Assembly: GCA_019828565.1 (NCBI GenBank)
Contig: JAHDYR010000002.1
Coordinates: forward strand, 248,001-312,000
Direction of reading: 5' to 3'
From: Carpediemonas membranifera
Taxonomy: Eukaryota > Fornicata
Length of the DNA stretch: 64,000 nt
The notes under the pieces are model-generated. The model had not been told where the DNA came from, did not search any database, and worked only from the letters and a program-made list of their open reading frames with translations. This document shows positions 30,201-38,985 of this stretch, in pieces (within the stretch, counting starts at the first letter, position 1; every line of letters begins with the position of its first letter). A program made the translations under genes and the position numbers.

Positions 30201-33188
30201 GATGTTGACGCGTATATCAGCCGCCGTGACGGGGCCAAGACAGCCCAGGTCTTCTCCAACTGGGCGCATGTGACCAAGGTTGAGGTTGCTGGCAACACTT
30301 TTCTCCACAACCGTGAGGAGGTGCAGGTTAAGGCTCTTTTTGACTCATGGACCAAGGGAGCCACCCTCCGCAGCCTCGAACGGGCCCTTGTCCAGACCCA
30401 CCATCACCGCGACAAGCGCAGCACGTTCACTCATTGGCATACGAGCGCGGTAAGGGAGATTAAGCACCGTACAGCCTTCACCACGATCCAGACAAGGCTC
30501 GCCGCCATGTCCCCGGCCGCAAACACGCGCGTGCGTGCCCTTGCAGCCATCCTGTGCGACGACGGAACTCGTCGCGGCAAGTTGACAACCGACACGGGCC
30601 TGGCGACCATGGGCTTCCTACTCTTCAAGGACGCCGTAGCCGTGAGCAAGCGTGAGACACGCAACGACGCAGTGGCCTCTGCCTTTGTCCGACGCCACCG
30701 GCTTATGGTCGTGTTCAACGCGATACAAGACTACGGGAGGGCCCAGAGACATCAGCAGCTCGCCCACGCCCACCATCGCCACGCCTTGGCGCTCAAAGTC
30801 TGGCGCGAGTTCCATACGGCAACCAAGTCTCGCGCGAGAAGCACGCATGCAGCTACGGTCATCGACAGCACCGTCTCTGAGCATCTTGCCCGTGCCGCCT
30901 TCAAGCTGTGGGTTCGTAGAGCAGCCACTGAGCAAACTGGTCACGACCTCCGCGCCCAGCTCAGCGAGAACTATCGCCAGCGTCTTGTCGCGGGCACGTT
31001 CAACTACTGGTTTAGAACTTCACTTGCGTCTCGTCACTTTAGAGCCATGTCTCACGGCATGAGAGCGACAAGAATGCAGTGGGTCGTCACGGAGTCTTTC
31101 GAGGCATGGCGGGCGCACGTTGCTCGTAAGAAGCAGGTTCGGGAGGTGCTTTCCAGCCACCTCCTCCTCACGGCAGAGGTTCAGGCGAGCGAGGTAATCA
31201 GACGGTGGCGGGGTTATGCAGAGACAAACCGACTCCAGCGCGCGGCATCAGATATCTTGCAGAAGGTCGCTGAAAGGCGTCAGGCCCTCGCCGCCCTCGA
31301 CGCTTGGTCTTCTTACTCTGGCAAACGCTGGATGACACAGCAGTCGTGCGACATGATGCGCGTTCTCATGCGCGAGCGAGTTAAGTCCGGCGTCTTTTAT
31401 CTCTGGCGCCAAGCCTATCACGATATCACTGAGGGCCACGCCAAGGAAGCCCTTGCCGACGAGCACTGGAAGAACAAGTGCAAGTCTGCCTGCATTACCA
31501 CCTGGGCTGAAGAGACGAGGTCCAACCTCACGATCAGATCCGGTCTTCGCCGGATCGTGACCCGCAGAAACCATAAGCTGCTCGGCGAGATCATCAGGCC
31601 TTGGCTCGACCTCGCGAAGGCTGAACGGACGAGTGAGAACGCTACCATCGCTGTTGTTCGTGTCCAATGGTGTGTGAGAGAGACCCGCGCCGCTCTCCTC
31701 GGCTGGCGTGAGGCTAGTCTGGAGATGAAGGGCGAACGACTCAACCGACTTCTCGTGCATCGACTCACGTTTGATGCTTGGCGCAAACACGTCCACGAGC
31801 TCAAGGCAGAGCATGCTGTGGCTGAGGACCATCGTGTCGCCGCTGTCAATGTTGACATTTCCCGCGAGAAGGTGCGCCGCGCACTCCAGGGCTGGCTTCT
31901 CTGGGCCAAGCGAGAGGTGCTCGTCAAGCACTGCCTCGCTGCTCGCGACGAGCGGGCCAAGCGCGTAGCCCTCGCCGAGTTTGGTGCTATCGTCGAGCGC
32001 GCGCATCTCTTTGCCGCCAAACAAGACACTCTCAACGCTGGTCGCGAAGCACGTGCTTTTGCAAACTGGACAACCGTCGTCTCCCACCGGAGATCCAAGG
32101 AGGCATTCCAAACTACCCTCGACAGCCGCCAGCTTCGGGCCCTCTTTGCCGTCTGGTCCTTTAGAGCACAACATGAGGCTGGTATGAAATCTCTTCAGAG
32201 CCACATCAACGCTGACCTAACCCTCTCAGCAATGGAGGTATGGCGTGAGTACGTTTATAATGAGAAGCGCGTGAGGGCCGCTCAGGTCTCAATGGATCTC
32301 GGCCAGTTAAAACGGACGCTTCGCGCCTGGCGTGACTGGCGCATCTCCGTCCATGACCTTCGTCGCGAACTCGTGGTTGCTCGTAACAAGGAGCGCGTCG
32401 CAGTTGCCATGCATCGCTCTCGTCAGCGCAAGGACATGCACGCTGTATTTGGAGTCTGGAAGGAGCTCATCATTGAGCGGCACCGAGATTTGATCATTGC
32501 CCACCGCTTTGACAACCGGAGGCGCATGAATCACGGACTGAACGCGTTCTTCGTCAACGCGGCAGAGCGTACAACTGCCTTCCGCAAGGCCGAGATCGCC
32601 GTCTTTGACATGCATCGCACTCGTCGCGCCAACACCATGCGTAGCATCTTGCGGGCCCTCAGGGAGAACGTCCGGCACAACCAGCTCAAGCGCGAGGAGC
32701 ATGCCCGCGTGATGGCCAGATACAACGCCCGTCTGGCCCGCGACGCTCTTCTCAAGCTTCATACCACGCTGGTCGGTCTCCAGACGAGCCGCGCCGAGCT
32801 CCTCGAGCAGCATCGCGCCATATGCGCCCAGAAGGCGATGCACCGTGCTTTCGAATGCATCCGCGTGGCGACAGCGATCAGCAAGGATGAGAGGGCGACC
32901 GAGCAAGCCCGGGTGCAGCAAATCGAGGTCCTTTGCCAGCAGCACACCGTAGAGCAGGCTATGTACGTCCTCAAGCACGCCTCATGGAGACGTAGAGCTG
33001 TGGCTGTGATGACTACACGCATGACGAAGCGGACTCGGGCTGGCATCTTCGAAGAGTGGCACCGTTGGACTATGGATGAGCGCATTAAGCACGGGAACGA
33101 CAGGCGCGCCCGGCAGCACTATAGGCGGAGGCAACTTGAGTTGTTTATGTCTGCCTGGCGCACTTATGTGGACAGCATGACGTGGTAA
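27228..33188 (+). CDS. Giant Sfi1-like centrin-binding repeat protein
   Basis: 1986 aa, one uninterrupted frame, ATG at 27228. Residues 1-185 are helical, without a known domain. Residues about 189-646 are a tandem-repeat region (units ELGRAGSQPAF plus DATGR or GDMTGRAQQLDANGR). From about 700 to the end there are dozens of Sfi1-type helical repeats, with Trp and basic residues at regular spacing: AFNTWRKAAILL, MFERWHHSAMEKM, AIWRAYTETSV, AFKLWVRRAAT, TFDAWRKHVHEL, ALQGWLLWAKREV, VFGVWKELIIE. Sfi1 repeats form a long helix that binds centrins at spindle pole bodies, centrosomes and basal bodies. The frame is intact despite the repeats. It is convergent with RCC1-like copy D. Confidence 0.9.
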   Translation: MERRNDTLAALADVRKILYTTRRQNRIVTLAHVIETYNKTKNQRSARNDSFIYKFILQMSMIAHPDWEERYRIAREQYLAVIKSDTFNESRLIKHAFTKWLSRYQVRVNRRVESSTRSHRATHGKGRDSRLYASTLVTDRAGGDMGAGDLVSRNRYSAAQPVDEMGMTSGYPEFGQSRFDAGLPPRAHPTELGRAGSQPAFDATGRPTELGRAGSQPAFDATGRPTDLGRAGSQPAFDANGRPTELGRAGSQPAFDATGRPTELGRAGSQPAFGDMTGRAQQLDANGRPTELGRAGSQPAFGDMTGRAQQLDANGRPTELGRAGSQPAFGDMTGRAQQLDANGRPTELGRVGSQPAFDATGRPTELGRAGSQPAFGDMTGRAQQLDANGRPTDLGRAGSQPAFDATGRPTDLGRAGSQPAFGDMTGRAQQLDANGRPTELGRAGSQPAFDANGRPTELGRAGSQPAFDATGRPTELGRAGSQPAFGDMTGRAQQLDANGRPTDLGRAGSQPAFDATGRPTDLGRAGSQPAFDATGRPTELGRAGSQPAFDANGRPTELGRAGSQPAFDANGRPTELGRAGSQPAFGDMTGRAQQLDANGRPTELGRAGSQPAFDANGRPTELGRAGSQPAFGDMTGRTHQLDANGRPKPLGRLDTQATYAELASIPQSARSVGFEENSSDQTETIVGMTEEDIKKHVETQRRRAKEIDAAIVSLTVTRAKNLMGDCFDAWAGFAEIHAKYSAMGRDATNHANELAIFHALDQWRLGTAKRLEDGDHADDMYSEAVQRRFITLWMKQAQRKIRCDEAVLIRDEQAEQDAFNTWRKAAILLQLCHHFQADLLDSRSTRMFERWHHSAMEKMKTREQQTKLLLDARHRRETVKLVNFFKHWAKRAELEHTATEANQARNERALETIWAIWRAYTETSVHRRHQLAFALETRADATVSRTFTHWVAMTRLEQLLCVEIARKEDKMLQFFYHEWRGEVSRMKKIRADVDAYISRRDGAKTAQVFSNWAHVTKVEVAGNTFLHNREEVQVKALFDSWTKGATLRSLERALVQTHHHRDKRSTFTHWHTSAVREIKHRTAFTTIQTRLAAMSPAANTRVRALAAILCDDGTRRGKLTTDTGLATMGFLLFKDAVAVSKRETRNDAVASAFVRRHRLMVVFNAIQDYGRAQRHQQLAHAHHRHALALKVWREFHTATKSRARSTHAATVIDSTVSEHLARAAFKLWVRRAATEQTGHDLRAQLSENYRQRLVAGTFNYWFRTSLASRHFRAMSHGMRATRMQWVVTESFEAWRAHVARKKQVREVLSSHLLLTAEVQASEVIRRWRGYAETNRLQRAASDILQKVAERRQALAALDAWSSYSGKRWMTQQSCDMMRVLMRERVKSGVFYLWRQAYHDITEGHAKEALADEHWKNKCKSACITTWAEETRSNLTIRSGLRRIVTRRNHKLLGEIIRPWLDLAKAERTSENATIAVVRVQWCVRETRAALLGWREASLEMKGERLNRLLVHRLTFDAWRKHVHELKAEHAVAEDHRVAAVNVDISREKVRRALQGWLLWAKREVLVKHCLAARDERAKRVALAEFGAIVERAHLFAAKQDTLNAGREARAFANWTTVVSHRRSKEAFQTTLDSRQLRALFAVWSFRAQHEAGMKSLQSHINADLTLSAMEVWREYVYNEKRVRAAQVSMDLGQLKRTLRAWRDWRISVHDLRRELVVARNKERVAVAMHRSRQRKDMHAVFGVWKELIIERHRDLIIAHRFDNRRRMNHGLNAFFVNAAERTTAFRKAEIAVFDMHRTRRANTMRSILRALRENVRHNQLKREEHARVMARYNARLARDALLKLHTTLVGLQTSRAELLEQHRAICAQKAMHRAFECIRVATAISKDERATEQARVQQIEVLCQQHTVEQAMYVLKHASWRRRAVAVMTTRMTKRTRAGIFEEWHRWTMDERIKHGNDRRARQHYRRRQLELFMSAWRTYVDSMTW
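27792..29165 (+). repeat. Coding minisatellite in the Sfi1-like gene
   Basis: 21 head-to-tail units: 13 short units of 54 bp (18 codons, PTELGRAGSQPAFDATGR) and 8 long units of 84 bp (28 codons, with GDMTGRAQQLDANGR). The units are nearly identical in DNA (only GAG/GAT, ACG/AAT, GCT/GTT and TCC/TCT type changes) until the last, which is degenerate. All lengths are multiples of three, so copy-number change keeps the frame. Confidence 0.95.
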
Positions 33189-34951
33189 GGAGTTGTGATA
33201 AAGATAACTATCGACACACGTGCGAGTCAACTGCGCCACTTTTCTCATCCCATCAATCAGGGTGAGGCTGTGCGTTGTGGGTCTACCTCCGAGTCCACCG
33301 ATCTGATCAAATCTCCGGTCACAAGCGGAGTCGAGCCAGTCACACTTCACAGTTGAGCACTCAGCGTGACAGACCCAGACCTTCCCGCCAGTAGTCGCGT
33401 TCAGCTGTGATTTATCGCTGAGAAGCAGACTCGGACCCGACTCAACTGGAGTCAATATCACTTCACAATTCAGTCGACTCTTCGGCGCCCGGGGTCCACG
33501 GATCGACGTCGACGGTGACGATCATATGCACATCTGAACGAGGCGCCTCGCAGTCTTCCATCTCAATAGCTTCATCCAAGTCTTTCAACGGCCTGAACCA
33601 CTGGCCGCACTTACAGAAGCTGCAACTGCTGAAAGCTGTCGCCTCGAAGGGGATAATGATGGGTTCAGCATCACACTTACAATAATGGCTCTTGCCTTCT
33701 GTGACCCAGATCAGCTCTTGGCGTGATATGAAGAACCCCTTGACCCTCTCTGGGAACCGGAGCGGGGTGGGTGTGAGGCAGATGTCGTCCTTATTGAATC
33801 CCGGAAGCAGGCCCGACTTGGCGATATGCTTGAGAACCATTCCGGCGAACAGCAGCTGGCGGCCGCTGAGGAATATGTTGAAGAACCATTCGGACATGAC
33901 CCGGTCAACCCTGAAGGGCAGGTCGACGAAGCCGGTCACCCAATTCTCGTGCCCGAGTCCCAGGCGGCCATCCCAGTTGCTCCCGCTGATCATCTGCCGA
34001 TCGCCCATGGAGAGGATGGCAACTCTGCTACCCTGCATGATGTGATCTGGGACAAAGCCAGTTGGCACAGCGACTGGGTGGAAGTGGAGCTCGTTCTCCA
34101 CCTTGACTGGGCCGACATATCTCTGAGCATTGAAGCCGGCCATGACAGTGCCGGCTGGGGTGAGGATGAACGTCCGATATCCCTTCATCGACACATCAGT
34201 CACCATCATGTGCTTCTCCCAGGGGGGCTGGCTGGCCTCGAGCTCGGCGACCTTCGGGCAGCTGGGAAGGTGAGGCGGGTCGGGTCGACGAAGCCAGATG
34301 ACTTGAACCCCAGCTGAGCCACATCGTTATGCCCCCAGCCCCACAGGCCCTTGGGCGTTCTGTCGATGTAGGTTGACCATTCGATATAGACTTCGAGGGC
34401 CCTGGGCATTCTGGCCCTAGTGAAGGAGGTGTCGTAATCATCAATGCAGAGCATGAAGAGTCGGCCCATGTACATGCGGTGGTGGTAGCATCTCCCGAAT
34501 GCATTCCACTGACAGCTCTCGCCGTCCTTCTCGGCGACGTTCCAGGTGAAGAAGAACTTGCGGCAGAGGAACCAGAGGCACTTGGCCTCGGGCGTGAGAG
34601 CCTTGTAGATCTTGTCATACATCTTGGTAAGGTAAGCGCCCTGGTTGAGCGTGTGCAGGGCGGCCGGGAGCTCCTGCCCCGCCGCGAGCTCGACGTTCAT
34701 GGACAGTGGGGGGCCACTGGTGAGGATCGAACGGGCGCGGTCGAGGAGGACTTGCGCGGCTGGCTCGAGAGGGGATCTCGGAGAGCATTGCGGTGAGGGA
34801 ACCGAGCGATGCAGCGCTGGTCGGTGTAGTTGTGGTCTCTGCGTCGTGGATGGCCGGCATCTGCTCGTCGAAGTGCCTGGAGAAGGCCTCTTTGAGCAAT
34901 GTGGGGACGTCCCCGGGGATCGAGGCGGTGATGGCGACTGAAAGACGGAAC
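33152..34951. repeat. Right arm of the ~1.8-kb inverted repeat
   Basis: Reverse-complement counterpart of 23472-25268. It begins inside the last codons of the Sfi1-like gene and extends through the whole RCC1-like copy D. Because the Sfi1 3' end here belongs to an intact gene, this arm looks like the source and the left arm the derivative. Confidence 0.85.
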
Positions 34952-35004
34952 GCTAGAAATAGGGCATCTCCGACGTCTGTTGTGTGCGATTCATGGACAT
35001 TCAT
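33463..35004 (-). pseudogene. RCC1-like gene copy D, two frame breaks
   Basis: It starts at ATG 35004 with MNVHESHTTDVGDALFLAF, an N-terminus that differs from copies B and C; similarity begins at FRLSVAITASIPGDVPTLLK. The frame is lost near 34775 (GAGATCCCCTCTCGAG, two bases fewer than copy C) and again near 34265 (TTCCCAGCTGCCC, as in B and C). The last frame (MMVTDVSMKGYRTF to EESTEL) is intact to 33463. One segment differs from the other copies (KVENELHFHPVAVPTGF in place of DRAIRNHFHPVAVPPGF). Confidence 0.75.
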
Positions 35005-35139
35005 TTCGTCCAGCTCCGATATTCAGCATGTCATGGCATTTGACTCCAGCGAGTCGGGGAAACCCCGACGCCGCGAGTCAACAAAAGTCTGGAGTCGTGT
35101 TGAGTCGTGCAGACGACGAACATCTCACTGTTCTTTTTA

Positions 35140-35631
35140 ATGGACGAACGAGGTATTATATGGATCGGCGACGAGCCCAACAGGGCCGATTATGACGCGA
35201 TGATGGCGAATCCAGCCACCCGTGGTACCTTCATGGACGAGGAGGCACCCTATAAGCCGTCCCCGAGCTCACCACTTATTAAGTGGGCCAACAACTGGCT
35301 CATCAGCGACATCCTACGAGTCATCAACATCGGCAAGACCGAAGCCGATAAGGTGAAGCTCATCAAGCTGTACCGCACCAGTGTGGTCTCCAAGAGTATT
35401 TATAAGTCGACACAAGGGTGTCGTCCTTTCTTTCAGACTAAAGTTTACCTTCTGACTACACCAGCCCCACAGCATCTATGTATCGGGCGAGCTGAATCGA
35501 CACATATTGCCAACTTTTGGCTCACGAATCGCATGTGGACATCTCGCCTTGTTGAGCAGACACACTGCGGGTTCGGGAAGAAGAGCTTCGTGACACTGCC
35601 CATGGCTACGCTACTGGTAGAGATGACATAA
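35140..35631 (+). CDS. Hypothetical protein
   Basis: 163 aa from the ATG at 35140, starting MDERGIIWIGDEPNRADYDA. A middle part, SDILRVINIGKTEADKVKLI, looks helical. No domain is recognised. It lies between RCC1-like copy D, which it diverges from, and the retroelement region. Composition is balanced, so it may be real, but it could be an ORF left by an old element. The 180 bp after it (35632-35814) show nothing supported. Confidence 0.4.
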   Translation: MDERGIIWIGDEPNRADYDAMMANPATRGTFMDEEAPYKPSPSSPLIKWANNWLISDILRVINIGKTEADKVKLIKLYRTSVVSKSIYKSTQGCRPFFQTKVYLLTTPAPQHLCIGRAESTHIANFWLTNRMWTSRLVEQTHCGFGKKSFVTLPMATLLVEMT

Positions 35632-35814
35632 TGGGACCGGCGGGAGATATGCTCGGAGTCCCGGAGGCAGGTCAGCGACGGCTCTTTACGAATTTATCCG
35701 TGTCTGTTTACGATTTTCCATTTATCACACGTAAATTGCTGGCTTATGCCGACAGCCCTGCCGGAAGAAGCTCCAGCGGGTTGAACAGTCCCAGCTTGAC
35801 GCACCACTTGTCAT

Positions 35815-36348
35815 TTACTTTACGTGCGGAGTGAGGTTCGGTTCGCGGGCCAGCTTCCCCATCTTTTGCTCCAGACTATTCAGAGGTCGTTCGGAATAGT
35901 TCAACAGGACGAATATCTCCTGTGCAATCGTGCATCGCTCCCTGATGGTTCCTGTTTCGTGTGCACGGTTAACCAAACCAAGCAGGGTTGTCTCGTCCGT
36001 TGTAAAACGCTTCTTTGATTGAGATGATCTCGCCACAGGTGTTGTTTGCTGAGCAATCGTTGGCGTCTGCTCGGCTTCTTGATTCATCTCTCTCGTGTCA
36101 GAAGATAACTCATCTGATATGATGTTAAGGCGGCAAACTGCTTTGTTAAGGCGGCAAACTGCTTCGTTAAGACCTGCTGTTATATCTGTTAGACTCTCTG
36201 ATATTTCTTGCTTCGGGGGCATTTGATGAAAATTCGCAGAATAGCTGGAGTCGATTTGCCTGCGATTGGGTCCGAGGGAAGGATTTACTGGCGTGGGGAT
36301 CGCAGGGATCCCGCTTGTCGCAGGCGCAGCCGGCGCAGCCCGACTCAT
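35815..36348 (-). CDS. Small protein with a SANT/Myb-like C-terminus
   Basis: 177 aa from the ATG at 36348 (MSRAAPAAPATSGIPAIP); a GTG-initiated extension to 36432 is unlikely. The N-terminal half is Pro/Ala-rich and then helical, with a short internal duplication (NEAVCRLNKAVCRLN, 21-bp units). The C-terminal KKRFTTDETTLLGLVNRA resembles the first helix of a SANT/Myb-type domain, but the usual tryptophans are missing. It is divergent from the gag-like ORF (78 bp between starts), so it may be an accessory gene of a retroelement. Assignment is tentative. Confidence 0.4.
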   Translation of the reverse strand: MSRAAPAAPATSGIPAIPTPVNPSLGPNRRQIDSSYSANFHQMPPKQEISESLTDITAGLNEAVCRLNKAVCRLNIISDELSSDTREMNQEAEQTPTIAQQTTPVARSSQSKKRFTTDETTLLGLVNRAHETGTIRERCTIAQEIFVLLNYSERPLNSLEQKMGKLAREPNLTPHVK

Positions 36349-36426
36349 GACGACCTTAGACTGCGCGAGTCGTGGAGTCACGCAGGGTGACTCCACGTGA
36401 GTCACTTCATCAGGGAATAAACCTTT

Positions 36427-37644
36427 ATGCACTCAGAGCTCACACCACAGATGATATCATCTGCCAAGCACGAAGGACCCCAGCAGATGATGGCCAGCGA
36501 TCGGGGACGCCCGGTGCCGGCAATGGACAACACTAACAACTCGAACAACCCTGCGGAGCGTTTCTGGTGGGAGGACATCATCCTCACCGATACTATAGCA
36601 CACTCCGCGGGCCGAAACATCAGCGGCGACATGACTGGGGCTGAACGGCCCACGCCGCGGGACTCGGGGGTCGCGAACCCGGGCCCCCTGGAAGATCTCA
36701 TCAGCGGGACCGCTGGGCCCCTTGAAGACCTCATCACGCCGAGGGACCAGCGGTCGCACCGACCCTTACCTTACCTTACAAACACTCCAGTTACCCCAAA
36801 CACCACGCCTCCAGGTCCCCCTCAGGGGATGCCTCACGGGATGCCACCCGTACCCTGGGGAGCCAACTGGGTTCCACCCTGGGGGATGCCGTGGGCCGGA
36901 TATGCCTACCCGCCGCCCATGTGGCAGGTGCCGGGCGCACCGGGAGCCACGAGCGCACCGCAACAGGACACAGCACCCGCGCTCCCAATATCGGCGCCGT
37001 GGAACCGTCCGACCGTCTCGAGCACGCTTCCGAAGTATCCCGAGCTGCTCGTGTCGCTGGAGGACCGCTCCAGGATCGAGACGTTCCTCGACGAGCACGA
37101 AACATACGCGAACGCATGCAGAGCAATCGGACAGAGCGCACCTCACATCTCGCATTTCGTCCAGGGCACCCTATACACGTTCCTGGTCCAAAGAGGCCCC
37201 GACGTGCTCGCTACGATCAAGTCTTTGATCGCTCCGAAGACGTTCGACTCGTCTTGGAGTCGCCTGAAGGCAATCCAGTTCAACCACAACGCAAACACCG
37301 AGACCCTCAGTCTCCGTGTGGCCTCGTACACCGCCAAGGTCGCCCAAGTCCTGGACATCACGCCGATGGATGCCAGACCGACTGAGAAGGCGGTCCGTCA
37401 ACTCGTCATGCGCAAGCTGCCGAGCAAGGTCAAGGAACGCATCCAAGACAAGTTCGGGCCCGGATCCCTCGCGGAGCTGCTCAAGATCGCCCCGGACGCG
37501 GCAGACGAGATTGCACGGGCGACGCTCGTTGCGGCCCACAGAGAAGGTCGCGCTGAACGTGAAGATCTACAACGCGGCAACCGGCGCAACGGCCGGGACC
37601 ACGGCCAGAACAGCGGCCAGAGCAGTGGACGCACTGTCGGTTGA
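36427..37644 (+). CDS. Retroelement Gag-like protein
   Basis: 405 aa, ATG at 36427. The N-terminal 200 residues are low-complexity, with a long Pro/Gly/Met/Trp-rich stretch (PPGPPQGMPHGMPPVPWGAN). Residues about 205-370 form a helical capsid-like domain (HISHFVQGTLYTFLVQRGPD, SWSRLKAIQFNHNANTETLS, AVRQLVMRKLPSKVKERI). The C-terminus is Arg/Gly/Asn/Gln-rich (RGNRRNGRDHGQNSGQ), like a nucleic-acid-binding Gag tail, but no CCHC knuckle is visible. No pol gene follows in this orientation. A solo or truncated Gag is the likeliest reading. Confidence 0.5.
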   Translation: MHSELTPQMISSAKHEGPQQMMASDRGRPVPAMDNTNNSNNPAERFWWEDIILTDTIAHSAGRNISGDMTGAERPTPRDSGVANPGPLEDLISGTAGPLEDLITPRDQRSHRPLPYLTNTPVTPNTTPPGPPQGMPHGMPPVPWGANWVPPWGMPWAGYAYPPPMWQVPGAPGATSAPQQDTAPALPISAPWNRPTVSSTLPKYPELLVSLEDRSRIETFLDEHETYANACRAIGQSAPHISHFVQGTLYTFLVQRGPDVLATIKSLIAPKTFDSSWSRLKAIQFNHNANTETLSLRVASYTAKVAQVLDITPMDARPTEKAVRQLVMRKLPSKVKERIQDKFGPGSLAELLKIAPDAADEIARATLVAAHREGRAEREDLQRGNRRNGRDHGQNSGQSSGRTVG

Positions 37645-37774
37645 AATCATTTACAGTAAACCGCAGCGGGGTAAAAGTGGTCAAAACTGGACGGAGCAGT
37701 TTATAGACCGGTGACACTACCTCCCTTTTTGATGAGAAAACCCCCAACCTGCAAGGAACGGGGGAAAAAGATGG

Positions 37775-38182
37775 TTAGTAGAGTTTCAGGTTCTTCCTCG
37801 CCTTACGGGCCAACCTCTTCATCTCCTCGAGGTGTTTCACTCCCGAGAGTGGTTCTTCCGTTATGTTTTCGAATCCTACCCACTTGATGGCGGCTGTCCC
37901 TTCTTTCCAGTCTACCGATACTACTCGCTCTACCTCCCATTTTTTCTGGTCGAAGCTTGCAAGTTGAAGCATCATCGTGTCCGTTACGGCATCCGTGTCG
38001 AACATCATGAGTTTTTCAATGTGGGTTGATCTGGTCGATCCGTCGAGTATCGACTGCAGGACTATTCTGTTATTATCAAGTACATCGTGTACCTTCCATG
38101 GGCCCCTGTTGCGCGCGTCTAGCTTCTGAGGGGCCTCGAGAAAGAAAGAAAATTTAACGTATCCTGTACACCTGTGTAAATC
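37775..38182 (-). pseudogene. Integrase C-terminus plus chromodomain fragment of a Ty3/gypsy element
   Basis: The minus-strand frame is open from a TAA near 38183 to the stop at 37775. It reads a GPF/Y-type integrase end (LEAPQKLDARNRGPWKVHDV, then NNRIVLQSILDGSTRSTHIE). A chromodomain follows (KKWEVERVVSVDWKEGTAAI, KWVGFENITEEPLSGVKHL). Only the last part of a pol polyprotein remains; there is no start codon at the natural position. It is not from the complete element at 50-55 kb, whose C-terminus differs. Orientation is opposite to the neighbouring gag-like gene. Confidence 0.7.
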
Positions 38183-38985
38183 AGGGAATTACCAGTTTGC
38201 ACCACCCCATGTCCCCGGGAACGCCTTAGCGTGTTGACTTCCCTTCGTGAGCGAGCCTGATACTACGTTGGGGGCGTTAGCACCATCACCGTCAGGGTCC
38301 AGCTGGTAAGGCTGGGTAGTCCCTTGCATGTTGACCTATCAACTGGCTGGCCCGATACCCCCAAAGTCGGGATAACCCAGGTCTTACTCTTGGGGGTCCT
38401 TCGGGCCCCCGTTCTGCCTGGCACCCGCAAGGCCTTGCCCTGCACACCCGCCACCGGGGCCTTCTGCTCGGTTTCCCCCTACAGGGCTCCTCTCAGGGAT
38501 ATGTTCTCCATACCATTCGACCCAGTTTGCAATTTTTCAGGCACCCGCCGAAGCGGTTTCGGGCTTGGCGTTTGCCGTACCACGCAATTGGGCCAGTTAT
38601 GAAACCCACCGATCATCGCTGGGTAGCTATATGTTTCACGGCTGCGTTCGGGCTCTTCCACACTTTCCGTTCCGGCATGGATCCCCTCCTCAAGGATTTG
38701 TTCCCTATAGGGCTTCTTCCTAACTTCCGGCTGGTTCCAAGTTTTGGGTGCCGGGCCGTTCGGCGCAGCTCTGTTTTGGTCCAGGTGCCGCCCAGGTGGT
38801 ATTGTTGCCTTATGGTTACCCTCCTGTTTGGCTGCTGCGCCCCGATACCTCGCACGTACGTGTATACATGTGCATACGTGCCCCGCCCTATGGCTCTGGG
38901 TTATTTCTTATACGTGTGAAGAGTGTGCCGGTTCTGCCGGCTGAATGTTGTCTACGTTCCCAGTATGGGTGAGCGTTTGTGTGTT
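38183..38985. other. Non-coding, probably retroelement-derived
   Basis: 800 bp between the chromodomain fragment and the truncated LINE. ORFs here have no family features. The C/T-rich style resembles the inter-ORF segment of the LINE at 56.8-57.4 kb, but I could not align them by eye. It contains alternating purine-pyrimidine sequence (CACGTACGTGTATACATGTGCATACGTG, about 38860-38880). The 16-mer GTTAGCGAGATTAGTG near its end recurs at about 48572. Confidence 0.4.
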
